10,956 bases of DNA from Diplocarpon mali. Taxonomy: Eukaryota; Ascomycota; Leotiomycetes; Helotiales; Drepanopezizaceae. Each line of letters starts with the position of its first letter. Positions within the stretch are counted from its first letter, which is position 1. The DNA lies in assembly GCA_024741835.1 (NCBI GenBank), contig JAENRP010000650.1:1-10956 (forward strand). Reading direction: 5' to 3'. The notes beneath the pieces are model-generated. The model did not search any database, had not been told where the DNA came from, and saw only the letters and a list, made by a program, of their open reading frames with translations. Shown here piece after piece: positions 1 to 9,299 of the stretch. The position numbers and the translations under genes are program-made.

Positions 1-151
1 ATTTAATTATAAGATCTATATAAAGTTGAATTATATAGGAGTTTTTAATAATTAATTTATATAGTTTATAAATAATAATTATAAAGTAATTTTTAAAGTT
101 AAAATCAAAGATGGACTTTATATTATCTTAAAGGTGATATTATAAAAATTA

Positions 152-640
152 ACTCTTAGGCCAGACCTATAAGTGGATTCCTTTAAGGAAAGTATACTCT
201 CTACCCTAATATAATTAAGCAAGGATAAGGAGAATAGATAGACTTTTAAGCTAAGATTATAAGTGAAATTTGTAAAAATAACTCTTAAGCTAGGACTATA
301 GGTCAAATGCAATATATCCTTAAAGATAACTCTTAAGTTAAGATTATAAGTGAAATTTATAAAAATGATTCTTAAGCTAGGACTGCGAGTAGATTTTGCA
401 GATTTGCTAATAATAACTCTTAAGCTAAGATCGCAAGTGAAATTTATAAAAATAACTCTTAAGCTAAGATTATAAGTGAAATTCGCAAATTCGTTAGAAA
501 CGACTCTTAAGCTAAAACCGCAAGTGGATCTTGCTATTTCTAAGAAATCGACTCTTAAGCTAGGACCGTAAGTAGATCTTACGGTTTTATTAAAAACGAC
601 TCTTAAGCTAAGCTTATAATTAGGAAATGGTAAAACCTTA
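152..640. repeat. Tandem repeat with alternating 39- and 48-bp units
   Basis: The word ACTCTTAAG, or a close variant, recurs at about 242, 281, 329, 368, 416, 455, 503, 551 and 599, with degenerate copies near 152 and 196. Spacings from 242 onward are 39, 48, 39, 48, 39, 48, 48 and 48 bp. After the core comes a variable purine/pyrimidine segment (GCTAGGAC, then CGTAAGT or ATAAGTG), then an AT-rich spacer. The two lengths differ by 9 bp and both are multiples of three. The left edge (118-240) decays gradually. Sequence differences between units are largely C/T and G/A transitions, consistent with RIP acting on the array. Confidence 0.9.
567..585. other. Hairpin inside the repeat unit
   Basis: CCGTAAG, a five-base loop TAGAT, and CTTACGG form a perfect 7-bp stem. 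The neighbouring unit (around 528-543) has GCAAG, TGGAT, CTTGC at the same place, and other units have TTATAA-type arms around GTGAAAT. The paired T:A versus C:G differences are what symmetric RIP of a palindrome would give (CpA to TpA on one arm, TpG to TpA on the other), so they are not by themselves proof of structural selection. Confidence 0.55.
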
Positions 641-876
641 AATTGCTATTACTAGTCCTTTCTAATTGCTAATAATAAAGTATCGATTAATAATAGGCTA
701 CTAAAGCTATTAGAAGCTAAAAGCCTATTAAGGTATTAGCTAATATATAGAAGATTTGCGCATTTAAGGCTAAAGAAATTAAAGGGCCTATATAAGGTCT
801 TAACTTTAAAAAAGAAGATCTAAGTATTAAAGGATCGCCTAGTATACTGTGGTGCGGTCGGCTGGAGGGCCTTCAT

Positions 877-1500
877 TAGGTCGCTTAGGAGGCTCGCAGA
901 AATAGGGGAAGATGATTGATTATATTATTATCTAGTATATATATAGTAAGGAGACTTCGGAAAGAAAATGGAGAGTCTATAACTTAGTAGAATCACGTAG
1001 AGGGTCTTTAGAATAAGTGGAGACTCTGCCTATTCTATATAATATACTCCTTAGTTAAGCAATGCTCTTAGAATCGCTTAGCTATATAGATAAAATAAAG
1101 GAAAGAATAGCAGTTGTAAAGAAAAGAGGCTCTATCTTATATACTACCCTTTTAAAGGTTATTCCTTTTAAAATAAGAAGGGTTACTATAGGTAATAAGC
1201 GCGCTTAAGAATCTTTGCGATTTTATACTAATGCTTTATTAGGCTTCTTATAGAGTATTTCTATTGCAAAAGTTCTCCTTTCCTTCTTTTAAAAACAACT
1301 TTCCTTTATTATTTAAAATATTATCTTTATATTAATAACTTTTAAATATAAAAGGAACTCTTGCTTATTATAGCCCTAGCCGCCTTCGCAAAGTAAGACC
1401 CTTAGAGTCCTTATACCCTATATTGTATTAACTTTGCGCTAGGTCGCTAGCGCTCCTTTAAGAGTAGGAACCCTATCTTAGTCCTTCTAGCGCTTGCTAA
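877..1500. other. AT-rich stretch, no gene recognised
   Basis: I find no conserved protein motif or RNA gene here. The minus-strand frame of the repeat-bearing pseudogene stays readable to about 1077, where two TAA codons and one TAG appear within about 20 codons. Beyond 1140 stops are dense in that frame. The piece 848-905 keeps several TG and CA dinucleotides and is visibly less mutated than its surroundings. Confidence 0.5.
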
Positions 1501-1507
1501 GTAATAA

Positions 1508-1561
1508 GCCGCCGCCGCCGTTCCTGCTACTGCTGCCGCCCCTGCTGCTGCCGCCGCTACC
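1508..1561 (+). repeat. GCC/GCT low-complexity tract
   Basis: A run of GCC and GCT triplets with interspersed CCT, ACT and GTT. In one plus-strand frame it reads as Ala with a few Pro, Thr and Val. It opens the Ala/Pro-rich frame that ends near 2400 and shares its phase. GC content here is far above the surroundings because the tract contains few CpA or TpG sites for RIP to attack. Confidence 0.7.
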
Positions 1562-2400
1562 TAAGAGCCCTGCCCCTACTACGTACTATATGCCTAAGCT
1601 TATAATAGAGCGCGATAATGCGTATATATATTATATTATATATAGGAGTATTAGTAATCTCGATTATTAGTACTTTAATAGTACCTTTAGTATATATTAC
1701 GTTTATTATATAGTACTAAGCAATAGCTGCTAATAGGCTAGCAGACCTCTCCTTGCCTCTTAAGAGGCTATTATATCGGCCCGCGCCTGCGGCGCCTTTA
1801 AGGAAGAGGTAGTACTACTGCTTAATATAGTAAAGGGTACGCTTTAGAGCTTTTATAGTATATTTATTAAGTCTTATTAAGTTCTAAGCTAATTTTAAAA
1901 GATAGGAGCGATCGGACCTTAGTACTAAAAGGGCCTGCCACTCCTGCGAGTAGTAGTACTACTGCCTCCTTTGCTCTTGGTATACTATTCGCATTCGCTC
2001 TTAACCTATCCTCCGCCGCCCTATTCCTTCCCTTTGCTACCGCTACTATTGCTCCTATCTCTATTGCTACTGCCGCCGCCGACCCTTTTGTATTTCCGTT
2101 TATCTCCTTAGCCTCTGCTATCGCCGCTCCCGCCTTTGCCGCCGCCTCTACCGCACCCCCCGCCTTTGCCCCTACTATTGCTAGTATATTTGCCAGCGGG
2201 CCTCTAGCTAAGGGAGTACCTCTAGGCCTTTCTCAGAAGGAGATCTGTATAGAGCTTATAGCTATAGCTTTGCGGCTCTTAGCCTTAGCTAAGAGAATCT
2301 AAAAGAGGGTCGCGCCTTATAATAGTAGCTTAAGAACGTTACCTATCTTATATTTTTAAAAAAGGAGAAGCTTTTATAGTACGCTTTATAAGAGAAAATA
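1508..2400 (+). pseudogene. Decayed Ala/Pro-rich frame convergent with left pol
   Basis: I cannot assign a family. One plus-strand frame starts with the Ala tract and passes through a stop-rich middle part. It becomes open for over 100 codons from about 1900 to 2300, reading Ala/Pro/Thr/Ser-rich (for example AIAAPAFAAASTAPPAFAP). It ends in a more ordinary segment containing LIAIALRLLALAKRI (about 2258-2302), then a stop that would be Gln or Trp before mutation, then KRVAPYNSSLRTLPIL. The same succession (Ala/Pro-rich segment, then a segment with an LIxxAxxLxxL pattern and a later Tyr-x-Ser and Pro) occurs near 5390-5600 beside the other pol end. I infer, weakly, a shared accessory or antisense frame of the element. 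It could also be unrelated compositionally biased sequence. Confidence 0.3.
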
Positions 2401-2505
2401 AATAAATATGATTATAAGAGAGTAGGAGCTTATAAGTATAAGTCTCTTAATAATAAGTAACTATTTACTAATAAGTATAAGTTGCTAAACGATTGTTTAA
2501 AAGCT

Positions 2506-4260
2506 TTAAAGGTTTAATAAACAAACGAAGCTTTTAAACTTTTAGCAGTCCAGGTTCTTAATAAGCCTATTTATATACATTTCCTTAATAGGGAGGTAGA
2601 TTATTTAAAAGCTTTCTCTTTAATACTTTTAATAGATTTATATATTGCTAATTTTAATATATTAAAGGCTTATCTTAATCTTCTTATTCTTTATAATAAT
2701 TAGCCGAATCGTTTATTAGTTATCGCAATATATATTCTATTTAAAGAGGGAGTCTATGCGAATCTCCTTAAAGAGGCATTTTATAGCTATTATCTCCTTT
2801 ATAATAGAAACCATACTATAGAGTTCTACTTTAATAGAAGAAATCGTAATAGTTGCTTAGCGATTCGCTTTTTAAATAATCGGTCCTTTAAATAAGAAGA
2901 AGACGTATTCTTAAAAGGATCTGCAGGTCTTTTAATTATTTCCAAAAGAAGCATTTAAAGATGCAACTAGTTAGTATTCCTTAGCCTTAAAGCTATAGGC
3001 AATTCTTAAAAAGCGCGTACTATATAGGTATTAAAGCGTCTAGTCTGCGGTTAAGAGGTGCTTAGAGCTTAGATTAGTTAAGAAGAAAGACAGTTAGAAG
3101 GCTATAAATGCAACATTTAAGCATATTATAATTGCTATATAGAGAATAGAGCCTATTTTCTCTTAGTACTCCTTTACCTTTTTTAAAAAAGCTTACCTTA
3201 AGTTCTTAATAAACTCCTTCTTTAGCAATAGAGTACTAAGCACTCTCCTTATATTAGCTTTAAACTTTTAAGCAATCTTTTTAATATAGGTATTATAAAC
3301 TAAGGAGATCCTCTTTACCTTTTTATCTTAAATAATCCTTACTTTAAGGAACTAGGAGATATCTCTTATAATAGTAAACTTATATACCCTTTTTAAGTCT
3401 TCAATTAAATAAGTCGCCTAATTTAGGTTAAAGGCCTTATATAATATTTAAATATTATCGATATAAAATACTATAAAGACTATATGATCCTTTATTATAA
3501 AAATATAAGGCTCTTTGCCTAATAGCTTAAGTTAAAGGCCCTTAAGCGTTCTTATAAAGTTCCTATACTATAGTACTAAAGAGTCTTTCAGACTATAAAG
3601 CGCGCGGTCTAATTCTACTACTATACTAAGGCACTTAAAGCCATTTAATAGGAAGCATATGATTAAAGCACTCCTTAGGTCTTTAAAAGCGTTGATAAAC
3701 GTATTAATAATATCGAACTACTTTACTTTTATATTAAAGTATATAATAAGCGCTATTAATACCTTAAAAGACCTTGCTATAAGTATAGCTGCGTAAGTTG
3801 AGAAAATTGAAGCTTTATCTTAAAGATCCTTTTATATAATTAGCTATAACTGGACTTTAAAAGCTTGCTAGAGCTATTGACCTTATAAGTAAAAACCCAT
3901 TTTAATAGTATTAGCAAGGGTTTCGAATAGTCCCTTTGCACGATTCTCTAGTAACTTTAAGATTCTAGATTCTTAATCTTCTAGCGCCCTCCTTCTTTAA
4001 ATCATTTGCTAAAAGGGTGCTTCTCTAAGTCTAGCCATCCTTTTAAAGGCTTTAGTAGAAAGCCTTAGTACTATAGGTAGTTAAGAGACTGCGCTCTATC
4101 CTTTGCCTAACTATCAATTGTAGCTTTAACAATTATATAAACTATTAAATAGTCCTTCTATCGTGCTGTATTTAGAGGTGGATTCTCAGTAGTGGCAAAA
4201 GCTTGTAAAATTCTATTCTAACTATATACCTAAGCTCCCTTTATAAAAGTGCTCCGTGGC
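2506..4260 (-). pseudogene. Ty1/copia pol fragment, RT and RNase H (left copy)
   Basis: About 585 codons of the 3' part of a copia-type polyprotein, readable in a single minus-strand frame with many stops but no net frameshift between the RT and the C-terminus. In order: the N-terminal RT_2 segment (ASIFSTYAAILIARSF near 3810-3770); FDIINTFIN at 3717, the first catalytic Asp block; LDRALYSLKDS near 3610; EPYIFI followed by FYIDNI at 3468-3451, the YVDD box with its second Asp changed to Asn; SILYIAIII near 3140; and RNase H with NIYCDN near 2730 and INRLIKNL near 2565, the counterpart of the usual ADGLTK ending. The RNase H D1 (LNASFG, expected LDASFG) and Glu (SSIKVEL, expected STEAEL) are lost. 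Stop at 2506-2508 after LLNL. No gag, protease or integrase is attached, so the copy is 5' truncated. The family call is secure. Confidence 0.9.
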
Positions 4261-4263
4261 CAC
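4256..4263. other. 8-bp palindrome GTGGCCAC
   Basis: A perfect palindrome that overlaps the last readable codons of the left copia fragment and lies directly beside the inverted repeat. Short palindromes arise by chance, so it is noted only for its place in the cluster. Confidence 0.4.
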
Positions 4264-4266
4264 TTC

Positions 4267-4337
4267 AGGGGTATATTATATAAGCTAGTCCTTAAAGGCC
4301 TTAGTGCCTAAGGCTCCTTATGGCGTAATACACCCCT
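4267..4337. repeat. Imperfect inverted repeat
   Basis: AGGGGTATATTA at 4267-4278 faces TAATACACCCCT at 4326-4337. The arms match at 11 of 12 positions, and the one difference is a G/A change in a TpG context, so they were probably identical before RIP. An inner 7-bp stem (GCCTTAG, 3-base loop, CTAAGGC) lies near 4299-4315. This could be a foldback, a small inserted element or an LTR edge; no target-site duplication was identified. Confidence 0.55.
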
Positions 4338-4355
4338 TAGGTGAGAAGCAGCTCT

Positions 4356-4371
4356 TAGCTAAGCTTAGCTA
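4356..4371. other. 16-bp perfect palindrome
   Basis: TAGCTAAGCTTAGCTA is its own reverse complement. A second perfect palindrome, CTAGCGCTAG, follows four bases later (4375-4384). Both lie just right of the inverted repeat, in the zone where the left copia copy is no longer readable. Confidence 0.6.
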
Positions 4372-4384
4372 TAACTAGCGCTAG

Positions 4385-4723
4385 ATCTAGTATATAAGAC
4401 TCCTTTATTATACTCCCTAGCTTTTAGAATAATGAAAATTGCTTAATAAAGTTATAATAAATAAAAGAGGGAGCGCGTTTTAAGTGCTTCCTTTATAGAA
4501 TGGAAGCTAAATCAGGTGATAAAGGAAAGTCAATAAAGGCAGCGCGCTTATAAAAGTATGCGTTTTTCCTTATAAAGCTTTCCTTTCTTATACTTCTTTA
4601 AATAATTACTTTAAAATAAAGAATAGTAATAATAACTCTAAGGAGCGCCCTACTAAGGCTACTACTATACGCTTTCTGATTATACTCCCTTACTCTTGCT
4701 AATAGCCTTATAGCGAAGTCGTT
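4385..4723. other. No gene recognised
   Basis: AT-rich, RIP-like sequence between the palindrome cluster and the decayed plus-strand frame. I see no conserved protein motif, RNA gene or convincing LTR boundary. Confidence 0.5.
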
Positions 4724-5640
4724 ATGCCTAAATACAACTTAGAGCTTCTTAGCGCAGCAGATAGTAAAAGGATGATAATGCGCCTAAGACGTTCGATATA
4801 ATAATACCCTTAAGAGGGAGCGCGCCCTTTCCTCTCTCTGCTACCCCCTAGGCCATAGTTCTTAAAATACCGGCAGTCCCCTTTGCAGCTCCCTCCTCTT
4901 GCCGCAAGCTAGAGCAAGGGCTAATAAGGAATATACTATATAAGGGGTGCGTTTAGAGCTTCCTAGCTAGGAAGTCGGCTAGCATATGCTTTAATAGTAT
5001 AGTAAAAGTACGCTGCTTTTATTATATAAAGGGAGGCCACGCGTATTAAGAGCTTCTTATCAGCGCCTTAAAGGCATAGGAAGATTATATATTCTTATTA
5101 AAGGAGAATAATAGTAATACTGCAGTATATTCTTAAGCTCCTTCTAGGTAGTTTGCCACTAATAAGCAGTTTAGGGCCTTGCTGCCATTAAGAGGAAGGT
5201 AAGAGAGAAGCTTCGGAAGGCGCGCTAAAGAGAGATAGAGGAGGTAATATTATTAAAGGGTATATTAATCATAAGCTTTCTTATACTATAGCTAATAGCT
5301 TCCTAGAACTAGTTGGTTAGGAGCTCCTGCTACTACCGATTATAGCACCTCTTAGCCTTGCCGCCTGCCTCGCAAAGGCTTTTGAAGCTCCTGCGGCTAC
5401 TCCTATTATTGCTCCTGGCGTTGCTCTCTAGGCGGCTCCTAGGGCTATGCTACTAGAGGAGTCGGTTGCTTCTCAATAGGGATACGCCCTTATATTATTT
5501 GCAAAGCTGCTAAAGGTTCTGATTATCTAAGGGAGTTGGTTTTAGGCCTTCTTATATATTAGTATAAGGAAAATTAAACCCTATCTTACGCTTCCTTCCT
5601 ATTTGCTATTATAAAGGAGATATAAAAAGGATTATAGAGC
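4724..5640 (+). pseudogene. Decayed frame convergent with right gag-pol
   Basis: I cannot assign a family. One plus-strand frame can be followed from an ATG at 4724 to about 5640, with numerous TAA/TAG codons, many of them single or paired in the way former Gln or Trp codons would be. The N-terminal third is Pro/Leu/Arg-rich. The stretch 5190-5310 is fairly open and charged (EGKREASEGALKRDRGG). The stretch 5330-5460 is Ala/Pro-rich (AFEAPAATPIIAPGVAL). The end carries LILFAKLLKVLII, then SWF, then YISIRKIKPYL. That end can be aligned loosely to the plus-strand frame near 2258-2345 (shared L-I-x2-A-x2-L-x2-L, Tyr-x-Ser, Pro-x-Leu). It converges on the gag-pol stop at 5643. An accessory or antisense gene of the element is possible but unproven. 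Confidence 0.3.
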
Positions 5641-5679
5641 ATTTAAAATGCTAGCTTCTCGACTAGACCCCTTGCGTCT

Positions 5680-6135
5680 TAGAGGTTCAAAAGCTTAATA
5701 AAGCTCTTGAACTTTTGTCGAAGAAGGTTTTTAGTAAGGCCATTAGCATATATATCCTTAGTAAGGAGATAGGCCACTTGAAAGCTCCCTTTTTAATGCT
5801 CCTATTATAGTTATATATTATATATATTAATATGTCGAAGCTTTATAAAAATCCTTTAAGAGTCTCCTATAATAAGCCGTATTATCTATTGATTATTATA
5901 AAATATAGACTATAAAGCTTCCACCTTAAGCTGTATTTCCTTAAAGAACCTTCTTAAAGCTATTATCTCCTTTGCTATATATGCTACTCTTAGGAGCTCA
6001 GCCTCTATAGTAGAAGTAGTAACTGTCGGTTGCTTTAAGGCCTTTTAAATAATTGCTCTTTCAAATAGGAATATAATAAAACTGTAAAAGGAGCGCCTTA
6101 TCTCTAGATCATTTGCAAAGGAAGCATCTGACAAT
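5680..6135 (-). other. Copia RNase H domain
   Basis: SDASFAND at 6131-6108 keeps the first catalytic Asp, and STIEAELL at 6014-5991 keeps the Glu. The third acidic position, in FYNNQ near 5900, is Asn in place of the usual Y-C-D-N. HINIYNI marks the usual K-H-I-D-I block with Asp to Asn. ANGLTKNLLRQKF at 5747-5709 is the conserved A-D-G-L-T-K ending with Asp to Asn. Confidence 0.88.
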
Positions 6136-6199
6136 ACTACTAGGTTATTTGATCTATTAAATCAACTATAAGTGATTCCTAAGAAGCGTATATTAAAAA

Positions 6200-7220
6200 G
6201 GTAGCGAATTATCTAATTGATAGCTTTAAAGTGTTCGGAGCTTAGGTTTATATAAAAATAAGATAGCTAGGCGATTGCAAAAGTTATATCTAAGCATAGT
6301 ATAATAGCTATATATAAGGCAGAGCCTACTTTTTCCTAGAACTCTTTAATTCTTAAGTAGGGAGCTGTTTCATAGTTCTTTTTAAGTTCGAAGTAAAGGA
6401 GCGGTATACTAGGGAAACGCCCTATATTAAGGCTAAACCTCTTCGCTATCTTTTCGATATAAGCGTTATAAAGTAGAGTAATCGTGCCCTACTTCTTATC
6501 TTAAGAGACTCTTACTCTTAAGAACTACTCAATATCTCCTATAGCTATTAATTTATATGCTTTGCGCAGTCCTTCTATAGTCTTCTAAGCTACTTTTATA
6601 TAAGAGGAGTAGTATATTACTTATATATTATCAATATAGAAGGCTATAAATACAGTCCTCTCCTTATTAATAAATATGTAAGGCTCCTTACTAAGAGGGG
6701 TAAGCTTCAAAGACTTAAGAGTACTAGTAAAATCCTTATACTAGAGCGCTAGGGAGTCTCAAAGGCTATATAAGACGCGATCGAGCTCTACTACCTTATC
6801 TTTCTACTTCTACCTATCTAGTAAGAAGCAAACAACTGGCGCGCTCTAAGGGTCTCTCTTAGCATTTATAAAGGCGTTAATAATATCGAACTATTAGAGC
6901 TTTATATCAAATTTAGCAGCGATTGCCATTATAACCCTAAAAGATCTTAATATAAGCGTCGCAGCGTAAGTAAAGAAAATAGAAGCTTCCTCCTAAAGAT
7001 CTCCTCTTACTACTATTCTTGACCTAAAGCAGCTAATCTCCTTAGAGGAGTTTAACTTATAGTTAAAGACCTACTTTAGTAGTATAGGCCTTATAGTAGC
7101 CTCGCTTCTATTGATCACTCTTTAGTAATTGCGCGCTTCTAGGTTCCTGATCTCAGTTCTAGCTCCCTCTTTAAATTGCTCTTTAAAAGGGTGATTTGCA
7201 AGCTCCTTCTAATAAGTTAG
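6200..7220 (-). other. Copia reverse transcriptase (RVT_2) domain
   Basis: HPFKEQFKEGARTEIRNLEA (about 7192-7130) begins the domain. ASIFFTYAATLILRSFRVIM follows near 6985-6925, then FDIINAFINAK at 6890 with the first catalytic Asp at 6887, and LDRVLYSL near 6780. EPYIFINKERTVFIAFYIDNI ends at 6624. The YVDD box is YIDN, the second Asp lost by GAT to AAT. SALYIAIIL near 6320 is the conserved helix after the palm. Compared with the left copy it has clear similarity with many substitutions. Confidence 0.92.
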
Positions 7221-8419
7221 CGCTTTAGGAAGCTTGTTTTAAGGTGGAATTAAAAGGGTAGAGTTTCCTCTAGAGCTTTTAGATTAAGTCGCCGTAGTAA
7301 TAACGCAGTATACTACTTTATACTCTTCTCTATCAATTCTCGCAGGCTCTTAACTTAATTAGAAAGTCGATATAAAGCTATTTACCTACTTTAACTAATA
7401 TATTTTAAGTTCTTTAAAGGCTAGTAGGAGATCCTTAACACATATTGTATATATGGCATTCCCATTCCCTCTTCTCCTTTTTAACCTGCAGAGCGGTATA
7501 AGTACTATTTCCTACTCCTTATTAGGCTTCTTGCGTTTTCAAAAGGCCCTTATATCAAGTACTTTAGGCTAAGCTTCTATTAGTTTCAAAGAGCTCCCTC
7601 TTTCGATATTACCCTTAAGAGCTTCTATATCCTAGCGTAGCTCCCGATCGATCGGTGCTTCTAATAAGAGCTGGCGTGCTTCTTTACTAATTGCTTATAG
7701 TAGAGCTTCTAGTAATTGAGGGGCCTGCTCCTGCCCTTGCGATTGCTTAATCCGTATAGCAACTAAAGGCCTAGTATTACGCTCCCTAGCAGAACTGGCA
7801 ATTATAATATCGCTTTCGATACTCCTCCCAACTATTGATAGTTGTCTTAGAGCGTCTAACCCTTTGCTACTAGGTAGCTGCTCTTGAGTAGCTAGAGTAG
7901 AAACGCTATAAGTAGCCTTATAAAGGACGATAGCCCTCGATAGATCTGAGCTTAGAGCTTCTATTAGTAAAAGATTAATAGGCTTACCTCCTACTAGGTT
8001 ATCCGCAAGCTGCTTATCTAAAGCTCCTTCTATATTCTTAATAATTAATTCAGCGTCCTAAGCTTCCTCCTCTTCCTCCTTAATCATTTGCACAATCTCC
8101 TTAATAATTAAAAGCAGATGGCCAGCTACCTTTTTATACTTCTTAAAGTAGAATTTAGACTTATCGAACTTAACGTTTTAAGAGATTATAACCTTTTAAA
8201 GCTTAGGCACCTAGATCTTATATATATTAATAGCACAGTAACTAACTAGGTATTTAATATGCCCTTATAATATAGTTTTAAAAGCTCTCTTATTCTTTAG
8301 AGCTTCCCTTTCCTTCGCCAATAGGTACGCGCACGCTTTATATACTTTTATACCCCCTTATTCTAGTCTTAAATCGGTAGTAAGCTTTATAATAATCTGC
8401 AAATCATACTACTTAAAGT

Positions 8420-8920
8420 ATTATCTAAACTAGAGCTAAAGCACCTCATTTGGACTCTTCCATCCTTTGCACTTTAATAGGCCAATATTATAAAGGTATA
8501 TTACTGCTAATACGGCTTTAAGCCATAGGTGCTCCAGGAGGTTAGTAGAGATTAGTATAGTAAGTGCCTTTTTAATGATCTTTGCTCTTGCTCTCTTAAA
8601 AGCTCTATTTGGTTTATGAATATAGGATAGAGTGACTTCTACCTCTATGCCTTTAGCTTTGCACTACTTTCTATATTTCGATACTCCCTATAAGGGAAAT
8701 ACTAAGGTATTATTATCGCTCCTTAGAATATATAAGGAGAGGTAGTAATAGCGCTTTACCTATGCTTTAAAAGATTAAAGAGCTCTTAGAACTAGCATTA
8801 GGGACTTATAAAGTAGAGTATATCCAAATAACTTCCTACTAAATTCATCCTTAATTAAAAGAAGCTAGCTCTTTAAAGAGAGGCTTAATATGCTATAGTC
8901 AAATAGGTCCTAGGAGCACT
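8420..8920 (-). other. Copia integrase catalytic core
   Basis: The DDE-type core: DLFDY at 8909-8895 supplies the first Asp, LLLIKDEFSRKLFGY follows at 8864-8820, and RSDNNT at 8723-8706 holds the second Asp (ancestral R-S-D-N-G-T). The third block reads YIHKPNRAFKRARAK at 8624-8580, against the family Y-x-P-x-Q-N-G-x-A-E-R-x-N. The catalytic Glu codon is now AAG (Lys, 8597), a TG to TA change. EHLWLKAVLAVIYLYN (8534-8487) and GWKSPNEVL complete the core. It would have inserted the cDNA into the genome. Confidence 0.92.
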
Positions 8921-8959
8921 TAAAGAACGGTCTTAAAGCCTTAAAATCTAACTCTTTCT

Positions 8960-9115
8960 TAGAAGGCTTTTGCTTAGCTTTTGCCTAAGTATAAGCTTTA
9001 TAATTGATTTATAGCTTCCCCTTGATCTTTACCCCCTTTGCATTTAGTATAAGCTTCTTAAGCGCCTCTGCTCTTAGATAGCCTAATTAAAGGTGCTAAA
9101 TATCTGCTAAATTGT
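8960..9115 (-). other. GAG-pre-integrase (HHCC) domain
   Basis: LADI-x-HL-x-LGYLRAEALKKL runs from 9110, matching the copia signature W-H-x-R-L-G-H-x4-A-L. The first His (9095) is intact. The second is Tyr (CAT to TAT, 9080). The downstream zinc pair CxxC is now YKAY (9002 and 8993), followed by AKAKQKP, the usual basic tail. This is the N-terminal zinc-binding part of the integrase. Confidence 0.85.
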
Positions 9116-9299
9116 TCTTAGCTCTTAGGAATATGCTACTTCTCAAGGGTTTATATTGGCTTCGCAGACGCTATTATAAAGTAGAGAAAGCTAAGTAGGT
9201 TGGTTAAGTATAGTATAGCGAGTTAAGAGTATTATAAAAGTTAATAGGCTTATATTCAAATACTATGATATTCGACCTACGCTCTAGCTGCTTTATAAC

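Larger units (their letters stand above)
118..876 (-). pseudogene. Decayed gene ending in a 13/16-residue tandem repeat
   Basis: I do not recognise this protein. Reading the minus strand from an ATG at 876 gives about 253 codons in one frame to a TAA at 118-120. It is broken by five stops, at 822, 738, 654, 651 and 648. The last three are consecutive (TAG TAA TAG) and are followed by an intact CAA, as expected if a run of Gln codons (CAG CAA CAG CAA) lost its C by CpA to TpA mutation. The first part (876-828) looks like ordinary coding sequence, beginning MKALQPTAPQYTRRSF. The frame also stays mostly open upstream, to about 1077. From 645 to 121 it has no stops and consists of repeats such as SLRVIFINFTYNL (13) and SLRVVFNKTVRSTYGP (16). 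The longest ATG-initiated piece left is 64 codons (312-118). The alternative is non-coding minisatellite DNA that happens to have codon-multiple units. Confidence 0.35.

Noticed and set aside
152..640. CRISPR-like array of regularly spaced short repeats
   Set aside because: The spacers are themselves related repeats of the unit, not unique sequences, there are no cas genes, and the context is a fungal RIP-affected region.
2410..2520. Open Lys/Tyr-rich plus-strand frame (YDYKRVGAYKYKSL)
   Set aside because: It lies one frame off the Ala/Pro-rich frame and runs into the antisense of the pol end. A short open stretch in AT-rich DNA is likely a shadow.
4788..4797. GTTCGATAT resembling a tRNA B box
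   Set aside because: The final C of the B-box consensus is missing, and I found no A box or cloverleaf around it.
3451..6641. The two RT regions as one element duplicated recently
   Set aside because: The translated RT segments differ at many positions beyond RIP-type changes, so they are separate subfamilies or old copies.
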